Origin: Tulasnella sp. 424
Lineage: Eukaryota; Basidiomycota; Agaricomycetes; Cantharellales; Tulasnellaceae
Assembly (NCBI GenBank): GCA_019633425.1
Contig: WSUB01000284.1
Location: forward strand, 1-34,861
Length of the DNA stretch: 34,861 nucleotides
Direction: 5' to 3'
Positions 22,003-32,297 of the stretch are shown one piece after another. Positions within the stretch are counted from its first letter, which is position 1. Each line of letters begins with the position of its first letter. The notes beneath the pieces were generated by a model. The model worked only from the letters and a program-made list of their open reading frames with translations, searched no databases and had not been told where the DNA came from. Both the position numbers and the translations under genes were made by a program.

Positions 22003-23877
22003 ATGACGAAGTACTATGCTGTTAGAGAAGGAAGGGTCCCTGGAGTATATCGTTCTTGGTTAGTACTCGTTGAGGATTGGCTTTGGTGAACGTGCACTTA
22101 CCACTGTGTATTTCTGAGCCAGGGAGGAGGCTCAGGCCCAAACGGATCACTTCCCTGGTGCAAAACACAAGTCTTTTACCACCTTGCGCACTGCGATCGA
22201 TTGGTCCTTGGTTCCCCTTGCCCAGCAGCCTCCCTGGGTTAGATCCGCATTGGGAGTGTCAGATCCAGTTCCAGCCAGTTCGCCTCCACCGGGTAAGCGT
22301 GGAACCTCATCTTAGACGCCCAAGTGTCACTGACACCAGTCCTACTCGTCATCCAGGACCTCCACCTCCATATACACCCCAAGCAACTGGCGAGCACTCT
22401 CTGGTGTCGGCAGTCTCAGCATCGCAAGTAGTAACGAACCCAACTAGACCCGTTCCGACTTCCGGTCAAATGTCAGGCACTGACCTTCGGGCAACCGGCG
22501 GTAGAAACAGCTTTGGACACGTCAATTCTCGAGTAAGTATTGCTGCTAAGCCTCATATTGTGAATGATACTTCATTTTTGTTGCTGATACAGCACACGCA
22601 CGCTCGTCGAGATTTGCTTGCTCCGGAAGATTCTTCGGCGGCGGACGCCCAAGCACTTGTCCTCAATACGATTCCGCAATGCATTCCGACGGTTGCAAGT
22701 CCAGTTCCTCAAAGGGTCACACAGGATAGGGATATCCACACCCCTCTTCGCTTTCCCCCACTCACCCAAGGCTCTGCAGTCCGCACAACGTCTCGGGCCG
22801 GGGTATCCGACCGTGACGAGCCAGAGACCGGTGGCACTCGGCCTGTAGCTTTCACTGGGTCCCCCCTTCGATCGAATCCAACAAGCCCAATAACCAACGC
22901 TCTCAGGCCTGATTACGTTCAGTGGTCACCTACGAACCATTCGGGGTGGGTGGAGGATTCTCTTTTATCGGGTATCTTCCATCCGAGTCAGGCCTCGACG
23001 ACGTCTGAGGCAGACATAAGCCATCAAACAGGTACAGCGGTTTGCTTTGGCATAAATATAAGCATTTCACTTAATATTGAATACTCTACAGATAATAGTA
23101 TTGAGGAAGATGACGGTTCGATCGATCGTAAGTCTGTTATCTACTTGCTTCCCGTGTACAGCGCCTGACTCTCCTATTCAGCGTTCAAGCCATTGCCTGA
23201 GGGTTTATTTGGGGCTCCGGGTAAGCGCAAGTGGGCTTCTATATACTTCAGGCTCAGAGGACTCACTATTTATTTCAAAAGATGAACACCCTGGTCTCCA
23301 TCGAATCCACTTGAGTACATCGCCCCGTCAATCCACGGAATACAGCCCATTCCTCGCGCTGATGCTCGGAGAACATGCTGTAAACTACATGTTCACGCAT
23401 TACTTCACAGCGGGAAGCACCGTTGTTGTAGCGAATGCATATGCACGCTTCGCTCACAGCGCGAACGGGTTTGTCAGGCACTTGGTCGCCATGGGCCTTG
23501 CTCCTCGGCACGCAGCTTACCTCTGGACAATCATCAGTCCCGAAGTGATGATCCCTCGTCGTCAACGTACCTCATCTACAGCTGGACGGGCGCAGACCAC
23601 CAACGACCACTTTGCTTCCGACAATGACACAAGTGATGACGGTGGAGACGAGCGTGTCGGTGATCGGGTGAGCCCATCCAGCGTCGTCGAGCCGAGCGCA
23701 GAGAGAGGTGTGGAGCAGAGTATTACCCAAAGCACAAGGGTAACCGAGGAGCAGACTACTACCAGCGACGCGAGAGTAGGCTCGGAGAATGACCTTATGG
23801 AGGTGGACAGTGACATAGAGTACATTGATGTTCCGTATGCCGATCCAGGAGAAGGAGACGAAAATCGGGCCGAGTAG
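22003..23877 (+). CDS. KDZ-element cargo: viroplasmin/RNase H1 N-terminal-domain protein
   Basis: Exons are 22003-22058, 22123-22292, 22357-22532, 22593-23031, 23092-23127, 23182-23220 and 23252-23877. They sum to 1542 nt (513 residues) with every phase closing. The start at 22003 is chosen because it begins KYYAVREGRVPGVYRSW, which after splicing continues to EEAQAQTDHFPGAKHKSF. This is the hybrid-binding (viroplasmin-type) fold found at the N-terminus of eukaryotic RNase H1, which binds RNA/DNA hybrids or dsRNA. No RNase H catalytic domain follows. A Pro/Ser-rich linker leads to a conserved-looking block (about residues 305-400: PFKPLPEGLFG, LMLGEHAVNYMF, YLWTIISPEV) and an acidic tail. It may bind nucleic acid during transposition; that role is inferred only from the domain and its location. 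Confidence 0.85.
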
Positions 23878-24498
23878 TGTACTTCCATTAAGTTTGTCCC
23901 CTCATGATGACACAACCAAGACATAGTGTTTCAAAATATATTGTGGCTCGGTTACGCTATACAGGCTATCTATGCGCGAGCTACCTGTGCAACCCAGGCG
24001 AGGGGTAAAGCTCCAGCCCAAATCGAAATTAACGACAAATCCACAGCAGGAAAACAACGCGAATCCCCCAGGCCTCGAGCGAATGTAGCACTAGATCGAA
24101 GCTAGAAATTTATGTGAGTCTCGATACTTCAGATATAAGGCTCTGAGCGTCTGCGCTGCAGAGGGACAACTTGCCTGAGCGTATCAGAGTCACGCGATCG
24201 TGCCAGGAAGAGTGGAGCGCTGTAGATATTCAGGATTCGCTGTGAGGTTGGGTGAGATCATGGGGGAGGAGTGTTTAAGACAAGGTGTGAAGGGAGAATT
24301 AAGGTGGGCACGTGATGGCAACCAAACGCGCAAAATTTACGTCTCATGATCGACACGCGCGTTTTGCCGTTGCCGAGCGTTTGCCACCACAACGTCCACC
24401 ACCATACGAATCGGCCGAAATACAAACCCGATTCTCTCATTCTACCCCTACTAGACTCTAACCCCTTTGACATCCATCCACGACTGAACACATCGGCA
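23878..24498. other. Intergenic region upstream of the SUMO protease gene
   Basis: No gene was recognised. An in-frame ATG at 24346 could extend the protease N-terminus by 51 residues. That extension is low in recognisable structure and His/Pro-rich, so I treat it as 5' UTR. Confidence 0.5.
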
Positions 24499-25512
24499 AT
24501 GCAGCAACCGGCCCGCAAGGAGCGAAGCCCATGGACGTTTTCTCAGTTGCGTCCGGAGCCAACAGCGTCGGGGAGGAGAATCAAGGACGCCGTGAAAGGG
24601 GATCTGGTCTCAATCTTGCGGTTTTATGGAACGACTAGGACGGCGATTATTGACCAGGATGAGTTGCGTGCGTTGGAGCCAAAACAGTGGCTGTCCGCTG
24701 AACTATGCACATTCTGGTGCTACGAGGTTGGCAATGCGTACCTTGAAGGAGGGCCTGGCCGAAGCCGGGACCTGGTCGTTCTCCACTGTGGAACATGGGA
24801 CTACGGGTCCTGGCCACCAGGCATGGTCAAAAAGTTGCGGGTCCCGGGAGCGTTGCATGCCTTGGAGCACAAGTATATCGCCTTTCCGGGGAACGACACG
24901 AACACTCACTTTTTCCTTTGCATCATTGTCGATGCTTCTGACTTGCTACTCGACATAAACCCATCAGGACCCGTTCGTACAACCGCTATTATTCTCAACT
25001 CTATACAAAACATGCCCCCCACTGATCCTGAGCGGAAGGTCAAGGCCATCATCGCGCGACTTGCAGACGGTCGAAAGCTTCGTACGACGGAGCTTGATAC
25101 CATTACAGTTCACCAACCACTGGTGAGAAAGTTATGGAGGCGGCCTTCACTTGTGATTTACGGTGCGCTTAATCTGACGTTTCGAACTTCCATAGGTGGC
25201 ACAACAACCGAACGGCTACGATTGTGGGCTGTATCCTGGACACTACCTTTCGGTGTTCTTAACGTCCCCGGGGACCTATGAGGCGCATTGCACGGTAACT
25301 AGACCCGTGCCCATCTTTCAAAGTTATGTTTGCTCATGTTGTGCATTCCCCTTTAGGGGAAAACGCCGATTAGTGGATCGGTTGACGTGATTTGGAAACA
25401 CAATCTCATTCAATATACTCGACAACGCTTGGAAAGTCTCGTCCTCGAATCTACTGAAATACGCCAAGGATCCTTGGATTTTAACACAGATATTCCTTCC
25501 CCGGTGATTTAG
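24499..25512 (+). CDS. KDZ-element cargo: Ulp1-type (C48) SUMO protease
   Basis: Exons 24499-25122, 25196-25294 and 25357-25512 give 292 residues in frame. The C48 cysteine-protease signature is present: His137 in THFFLCIIVD, Asp152 in LLLDINPSG, and Gln212 and Cys218 in VAQQPNGYDCG, in the order expected for Ulp1/SENP enzymes. The His is followed by Phe rather than the usual Trp. The enzyme class processes SUMO precursors or removes SUMO from proteins. In a transposon it may act on the transposase or on host chromatin factors. The intron falls just before the Cys motif. The gene is upstream of and codirectional with the transposase, about 225 bp away across a short tandem repeat. SUMO proteases have been reported with KDZ elements. 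Confidence 0.88.
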
Positions 25513-25523
25513 AGTTGCTGACT

Positions 25524-25680
25524 GTACATGTAAATCACCCCCATGTCGACTCGTGTGTGTACTTGTTTCCCCCCGTGCATGTGAATCCCTTCGTGTCGAC
25601 TCGTGTGTGTACTTGTTTTCCCCCGTGCATGCGAATCAAGCCTCATGTCGACTCATGTGTGTACATGTTGTCCCCGGACC
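25524..25680 (+). repeat. Three-copy ~50-bp tandem repeat between protease and transposase genes
   Basis: Units start near 25542, 25592 and 25644, each with (c/a)tgtcgactcgtgtgtgta, then cttgttt and a C-run with gtgcatg. The third unit is truncated and diverged. Its position, 5' of the transposase gene, suggests promoter or 5' UTR sequence. Confidence 0.85.
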
Positions 25681-25737
25681 ATATTGGTCGAGATTGAAAT
25701 AAGTCCCCAACGTCCCCCTAATTCTATTCCTTACACA

Positions 25738-28700
25738 ATGCCAAAAGCCGGATCCAGTAGATCTGCCTCACCAGAGAAAGGCTCCCCAACAAAGCGCTCA
25801 CATAGGAAACACGTTCGCGGCAGTTTTGCCCTGCCAATAGGATCAGCAACCTCAAGTCTCCCAACCTTCCCCCGGCCTGCCGATTACCAAACTGACCAGC
25901 ACGAGGGACATCTGGGAAGCAGGCGAAACATTCTACTGCTCGACAACCTTCATATCGGTAGTTCAAGCAGCGCCGAAAACGATGCGACTGCGGGTGGATC
26001 CCTTTGGCTGCCCGAAGATGTCTTTTTGGGCACGAATACCTCCTGCGCAGCCTTGCCAGCTTCATCGCCATTGCTTATGCTGCCGGAGAACAATAGCACG
26101 GAGGAAATGGAGGATCCCGGAGATATAGCCGACGTTGAAACGGCGTTGGATGACGCAGTAGTCACGTCCGGATTGGTAGGTCCGATACCTTTTTCATTAA
26201 TCTCATCTTAATCATGTCCGCTATAGCTTCAAGGGGTGGATATGCCTCTTGACAGCACCCAAACCACCGATGAGCTTCCAGCTCCAGACCAACCTCCCCT
26301 CCGCCTAGACTATATCCCAATCTTACTCGCTGCCAAAGCCCCAACCCGCCTCCCTCTTCGATGTTCAAACCATGTCCACTGCTCCCAGTATACCAAGCCT
26401 CAAACCAGTCGATCCCGTTATTTTCGCTGTCTTCAATGCTTCGGCAGGCGAATTCTCTGCTCACGCTGCCTAATCGACACACACCAGTATTTACCTTTCC
26501 ATTGGCCGGAGGAGTGGATCGACAAGGACTCCGTACCCGAACGCATAAAGGGACACTGGCGAACGACTCGCCCTATTCATTACGGGTACTTCAAACGCAC
26601 GTCCCTCCTAGAGGTTGGACTACACGTTGGGCTGGGCCACGATGGTGATCTTTGTCCCAAATCGCATGAGGCAGACACCGTTGACATTACTGTACTACAT
26701 ACCACCGGACAGCATTTGACTCGTTTCAGACTGTGTGCGTGTTCGTCAAAACCCCTTTGGTGTCTGTTGCTCGAAATGGACTTATTTCCTGTGACGGAGA
26801 AGAATCCACGAACAGCCTTCACGATTGAGGTCCTCCGTCATCAGCGGTGCTTCCATCTGAGAAGCAAGACAAGTCTCAAAGATTATTATGATGCCATCGT
26901 TGACCTAACGAGCTCTGCTGAAAATAGAGATGAAGTTTCGGTACGTATTCTCTGGACTACGCTTCAACCCCTCGTGCGCCAATTGATTCCTATTTTTCCG
27001 CTCATAGACGATATACGATGGCTTTCGTCTGGTCAGACGACAATACCGGGCTCTTACTATGCACATTCGAGCAGGAAGGTTTGATGCCTCCACTCCGCTT
27101 GAGAATGGGGAGTTGTGTGTTGTCTGTCCGGCCTGTCCGCGACCGGGTGTAAATTTGCCGAAAGACTGGGAAAAGGACCCATTAAAGTAAGTATCTTCAG
27201 TACATGTACAGCACTCTAGACTGACCGATTTAGGCAACTTCACTATGTGCGATTCTTGGCTGGCGATGGCAACTTCAAACTCCAACGACGATCGAAGCGC
27301 GTCACTCCTAATTCCGGCGATCAAAGATCACTTCTTGGCGACGGAGGATATTGGGTGCCGGAAACTGTGTTCGAACGCTATTTGAACGAAACATCAGTGG
27401 CTGCTGACGAGCCTCAAGGACAGCGGAAAAGTGCCTGCAACACCATGGCTGGCGATCCGGGACACTCGTCGGACGGAGCAAAGGCCTTAGATGTAACTGG
27501 GATTTTCTGTGTATCCTGCAGGCATATCTTTGTTTGCCCAAACGGTGTAGTCGACTTTCATAAGGGAGAAAAGCAAGTCAGCCTATCCTGGTTGTTGCAA
27601 CAGACCCGTCTGACGATTTGCCTTCAGATATCGCTACGTTGACGTCTGCTTTGCAGGGCCCTTGAACACTTCCTACACCGCAGGCCTGCGTTATTTTGTC
27701 ATCACTTACGACATAGCTTGCAAATACGGCATTAATTTCAAGTCTCGCTGTTGTAACGAGGATTGCCAATTTGTCCTTGTTCCGACAAATGATGGTGACA
27801 TCAACATCGTTTTTTGTGTCAATAAATTTCACCAAGAATCCCACGACGACAACTGCGCGGCAAAGAATGCGCTTGACTATACAAAGTATGTTGGGCGTAC
27901 CTGTGGAGAGGGTGTCGAAACAATTTGGGCGGCGATGAACCAGCTGAGGAACAGTACGAAGGAAATGGGCTCTGGAGCGAGAATCGAAACCCTGTCGGAG
28001 CATTTCAACGACTGGAATTGGCAAAAGACCCTAGGAATCAGTGAGTTTTTGCGCGGCAGCTTTGCGTCTTCGAAGTTCGAACTGATCCTTAATTTGGGCA
28101 GCACGTTTTCTCAGAAGCTCATACACCAAATCCGTAGAGGCCCTTGATACAATCGTGCAAGAACTTGACGACCTTAAGACAAGCATCGGCCCAGAAGCAA
28201 CTGCAGAACTGGAGCAGAGGTATCACGCTGCGGGGGGCGAACAGTTTTTGGAAGACCCAATACGTCTCAAGTGTGAGTCTCCTCTCCCTCTGACTGTTGA
28301 TGTGTGTGCTACGTTATACCGATCTTATACATTATTTAGGGCTATCAAGGAATGATCTATTTGCGCGGATGCGTGATCTGGAGTCTGCTTCCAAGGGAAG
28401 CGTTCCCGGGGCAGGGAGTGATCAGGATACGTTACATGTTGATCTCATATGCAGAGCCCTGAGGTTAGAGAGTATGCAGTATGTATTTATCTTTACTTTA
28501 GCTTTATTCCTGTCCGTTGAGCTGACATTTATCACCTATCAAAGGGCCAAGCTCTGTCAGCGGGCGAATGATATTGTCAAGTTGAAAAACCCGTCTTCGA
28601 CTCTCAAGGACCGCATTAAGACTTTGGCCGATGAGCTGAGAGCTGGCCTTTCCGCCCATTACGAGCTACTATTCGAAGTGGCTCCCAAGCTCGAGCAGTT

Positions 28701-29709
28701 TGCTTCGGCAATGGACCTCCCCACCCGGGATGAGATTCTGCTTCCAACCCGTCTTAGCCCAGAAGAGGTGATTCGGTATGGTGTCACAGATCTTCTTGCA
28801 ACGGAGATTCAGTTGCGTGTTTGTCATTTGTACATCACAATCAAAGACCTCAAAAACGCACTGGGACTCCAGTCATTCTGGACCCGTTATGTCCACGCCC
28901 AACATTCAAGCCAGACAAAGAAAACAAAGGGACAGTCCAGTCTCCAAGCTAGCTGTGCTCGTGTTCGCGAGACAGCTCGAGCATATACCGTCTGCTATGA
29001 GTGGCTTAACAAGCGCGCACCTCACACAGCAGAGAAATTTGGCCTTCAAACTCTCCGCAATTCAGACTTGGTTCTTCTCAGCGCCTGGAGAGAGAAAAGG
29101 GGTTACAAGCGGCCGAACATTCGCCTACCTTGGATTTGGACTCTGCGACCGATGCAGACATTCGATATTCTCGGATCCGCTTCTCAAGACGACGAAGAGG
29201 AAGACATAACAATGGAAATGGAGCCAAAAGAGCTTTCTCCCCTTGAGAAGGTTGTCGAAGACTGGCGCAATGAGTGTGAGTGTCTGCATTTGCAACTGTC
29301 ATACACACCACTCTAATATCTGTAGTCAGTCGTCCGGCTCGACTTCGTGCACACCCTTGCGGCAACCGAACGATACACAGAAGAAGTTCGCATCCTGAGC
29401 CGAGAGATGCCTGCAACATGTCGCTCCTTTAGGAACTCGGCTTTGGTTTGGGCTCGACGGGCAGATAGCCGTGTCACGGAAGCAGTTGAAGATAGCGGAG
29501 AGGGATCCACCGACGCTAACTGGGCCGCTTTGAGCCCTGCTATCAGAGGGTATGTCGCGTATGCTTCGCGCCAGTTTGACCTATACGCTACTTTGACCAC
29601 GGAGGCGATGGGGGCATTCTCCAAGGTTGTCGGCAGCACAGCTTGGGAGGATATCTGGCTTGCACCCCAGGCGAAGGATTTAGCACTCCCTGAACCAGGA
29701 GCTACATGA
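25738..29709 (+). CDS. CxC2-KDZ transposase
   Basis: Exons are 25738-26175, 26227-26940, 27008-27186, 27234-27572, 27628-28040, 28102-28272, 28340-28478, 28545-29275 and 29330-29709. They join to 1167 residues with all phases closing. An N-terminal disordered part (1-146) precedes the CxC2 cysteine cluster (Cys192, 198, 214, 217, 224, 227 and His232, 238; ending FHWPEEW). The KDZ linker region has CPACPRPG near 430. The KDZ RNase-H-like catalytic core is marked by Asp455 in FLAGDGNFKL, Asp585 in YDIACKY and Glu651/Glu654 in GEGVETIW. A helical C-terminal half includes RLDFVHTLAATERY. The fourth intron (27573-27627) starts with GCAAGT, a GC-AG intron needed to keep frame. The protein should bind the terminal repeats and catalyse excision and integration. 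Confidence 0.94.
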
Positions 29710-30201
29710 TTCTAATGCACGCCCCTTTTCTCCCCTCACTTGACTATATATATCACAATACTTTTTTCATTTTTAATTCACATTGTTCGTCGTGCTATGG
29801 GTGGTTTGGTTCAATCTACTACCCCGGCCCAAATCCTGTCCATCACCCACGCATATCCCGAGGATATCCTTCTGCCTATTCACCTCCCACATCATGATAT
29901 ATATTCGCTCAAGCTATCACCCGGGGGTACCCTGCCGAAGCCTCACCCCAGGTTCCGCACTCGGCGATGTCTCCGATTTTCAGCTCAACACCACCCTGGG
30001 GTATCCAACGAAGCACTACCCCGGGCTCTACACCTTCCCTTGTCATCCTGCCTGGCGTCACCGACACTCTTCAGTGTCGCTATCCCCCGGGGTATCCGCC
30101 CTGAGCGTACCTGGGGTTCTATCCCCTTCCCCCTGGTCTATCCTCCCATCCACCTTCCTCAACTCTTTAACCATCTTCCCGTTCTCGGCTCTTACTTTTG
30201 A
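29710..30201. other. Right subterminal region of the KDZ element with ACCCC(G/A)GG motifs
   Basis: No gene is seen. Repeated short motifs occur about every 20-40 bases: acccgggggtacc (about 29919), accccaggttcc (about 29944), accctggggtatcc (about 29991), accccgggctc (about 30018), ccccggggtatcc (about 30086) and acctggggttc (about 30109). They resemble those near the left end. Confidence 0.75.
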
Positions 30202-30574
30202 GACCCCAGGGTGAATCTCACCCAAACCTCTCCCCGGGTGTGCTCAGCTCCACTTATGTTTCCCCCACCCCCATATCCGCATGTCCTTGCTTCCCCCATC
30301 CCCATCTCCCAAACCTCGCTCCCTGATCTTTACTTTGACCTTTCAACCCCAGGGTGAGTCTAACTTGAAACCCCCGGGTGTGCTAAGCTTCTCTTACGCT
30401 TCCCGCACGCCCATGTCGACGCCACACTCCTTTCGACGACAGCCAGAGACCGCGGTTGCTCGATCCTCCACTGCCCCCTCACCCCAGGTAGCTGCCGAAA
30501 ATGATACGGACCTCCCCTGGGTGGAGAGCCCCGGTTATACGGACCTCCCTGGGGGAGGTCATCCAGTACGGCTC
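30202..30574 (-). repeat. Right terminal inverted repeat of the KDZ element
   Basis: This is the reverse complement partner of 14454-14825. It contains accccagggtga three times in slightly varied form and ends ccagtacggctc. Confidence 0.93.
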
Positions 30575-30581
30575 CCCCTGA
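30575..30581. repeat. Right 7-bp target-site duplication of the KDZ element (cccctga)
   Basis: Identical to 14447-14453. Confidence 0.88.
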
Positions 30582-31015
30582 AGCATTTTGATCGGGACCG
30601 GGCGAGGAGTCTTGTCCTTGGATGACGCAAACGGAAGGGATTCATAGCGACTGCTCTGCCTGAAAATAAACGATCTCGTATAGCCACGCAGAGAGAAGAC
30701 ACTCTCAATTGGAGCGAGTACTGGTCACTACGATGGCCAATCCCATCGGGAGCGGGTTTGACCACGCTCAACTTACTTGAAAAGCGGGTTCCGGGGATAC
30801 GTCTAGACTGGCTTCGACTTCATGAACAGCTATTTCAGCTTCGTAGGGTTTCGAGGGAGTTGTCCCGAGTCTTAAATTCTCCGGAGCCCGTCCCAAATGA
30901 CTGTACTCTAGTGACGAGCGCCATCTCCGAATGCAGACATGGTAGAATTTCCAAAGCTTTATTCCTAGACAATATCTCACCGGGCCATATAATGGGATGG
31001 AGCATTAGGTCCTAG
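30582..31015. other. Flank between the KDZ element and G5
   Basis: The part from about 30830 matches the 3' flank of G1 (1540-1731), the outer part of the cassette. 30582-30830 shows nothing recognisable, and no gene appears to have been broken by the insertion. Confidence 0.5.
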
Positions 31016-32297
31016 CTACTCAACTGGTCTGAATACCAAGCGCTACAAGAAAAAGCGATCAACGCCTGTGGACTTGTCCGTGGACAGTTTTACGGGCTTA
31101 CACCTCGTCTCTCGTCTCGATTCTCTGCCTGATACGCGTTCTGATCCACAGAGATATACATGAAGCTCGCGCTTCTAAAGGTCTCTAGCTGAGTTTCTGA
31201 TTAACAGTCAAAGAAAAAAGTTAATCCAGGACTTCTAAAAGGCAACGCAACGACGTACCCTTGCCAGTGACTCCATCCTTCCACACCAACGTGGTTTGGC
31301 CTTCTGTGGAAAGCCTCCAAACATTGATTCGGAAGGGCCCTTCTGTTATAGGATGGTCCGACGCGGTCAACGTGGCAGGGGCCAAAGTGTCGGAATCGAC
31401 TACGGTCAGTCGTGCCCATCTGACGAGCCGATTTCATCTTCAACACGAGGAGTCGCAAGGAATTTCAGACCCATAGTTGACTTGACTTACGTCGTTGAGC
31501 CCGTCGCAAAACTAGGTTTCACGTCTTTCCAATGAATCGCTAGCCACTCGCTTCCTGAGTCCTTCCAGACATAAGAAAAGGTAGCTTGTTAGCATAAAAC
31601 TACGTAGCGGATAGGATAGGAATAGGGGGGTTTCAACATACGACACATTCGAGGATGCGAGATCCCAAATTGACAGACCGACCCCATTGTAAGCGAAGAG
31701 CTTCCCCAACGGCTGTCGTAAGCGTGCACTCTCCGTTGATCCTTAGACCAGCAATGTACAACGGGTTTTCATTCCCTGATATTGAAACAAACTGCAGGAC
31801 ACCGATTTCTGACGACTTCCCTGCCTGCGCTGATAAGAGAGAAGCTGCAGCTGGAGTGGGAACGATCGAAGCCCTAACATGAAGAAAGCGAAAGATTGGG
31901 AATCAGAGATAACGCTTGACGCAACAGCAAAAGACGCATGTACTCGGCCTCTTCGTCATCGCTCTCATCAGCCGGAGCCGGCCAGCGTTCCAAAAGTGCC
32001 TTCTCCTGCTTAAACCAATCTTGCCGAACGTCCAGAGGGAGATTGGAGTGCCATTTTAGAGCCTTTCTTGAGTAGTGGAGAGATGCGAAGTGCGCCATCC
32101 ACCGAGTGTCGTCAAGTTTCCCCTCTTTCCAAGCAGCTTCGCGAATACTCTTAATGAAGCTTTCGCATTCGGCCCCACCTTTCCCTCTGAACTCGTTTAC
32201 TAGTGATCGTAGATGGTCAGGCTTTCCTAGGACGTCTGTCTTCCCAAGATCATTGCTATCAATCCTTACCTTTCTCCGGTCGCCCAGGAGATGACAT
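31016..32297 (-). CDS. G5: gag-domain-like protein, intact family member
   Basis: It has the same seven-exon structure as G1, with all phases closing by hand. The first exon (MSSPGRPEK from 32297) is followed by the gag-like exon, with ECESFIKSIREAAWKEG, WMAHFASLHY, ALKWHSNLPLDV and LLERWPAPADES. Then come VLQFVSISGNENPLYI, WLAIHW, WARLTVVDSDTL, GPFRINVWRL, FMYISVDQNAYQ and a last exon RLVFRPVE ending at 31016. The acceptor of the last exon is TAG where G1 and G2 have CAG and G6 has AAG, all at the same position. It lacks any polymerase or integrase domain and lies next to the KDZ element. The function is unknown; open frames in both G1 and G5 suggest selection on the protein. Confidence 0.83.

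Larger units (their letters stand above)
14454..30574. mobile_element. Complete 16.1 kb CxC2-KDZ DNA transposon with four genes
   Basis: The element is bounded by terminal inverted repeats of about 372 bp (14454-14825 and 30202-30574) that share the tip gagccgtactgg. It is flanked by a perfect 7-bp duplication, or 8 bp with one mismatch. Inside are a KDZ transposase, a Ulp1-type SUMO protease, a viroplasmin-domain protein and a large unknown protein. All four read open after splicing. KDZ elements are cut-and-paste DNA transposons known from fungi and some animals, and in basidiomycetes they were described as carrying accessory genes including SUMO proteases and TET/JBP oxygenases. The open genes, similar termini and exact duplication suggest a fairly recent insertion that may still be competent. 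It landed between cassette copies and does not visibly break a gene. Confidence 0.93.

Noticed and set aside
22077..23168. Single 363-codon frame as the complete gene on the plus strand
   Set aside because: It lacks an ATG at its start and reads through several consensus introns. The seven-exon model starting at 22003 closes all phases and reveals a known domain.
24346..24498. N-terminal extension of the SUMO protease from an upstream ATG
   Set aside because: It is in frame but adds His/Pro-rich sequence with no conserved feature. The ATG at 24499 directly precedes basic, conserved-looking sequence. Transcript data could reverse this choice.
25524..25680. CRISPR-like array
   Set aside because: There are only three imperfect tandem units without distinct spacers, in a eukaryotic context.
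30582..31015. Host gene disrupted by the KDZ insertion
   Set aside because: Joining 14446 to 30582 gave no recognisable continuous protein or cassette homology at the junction.
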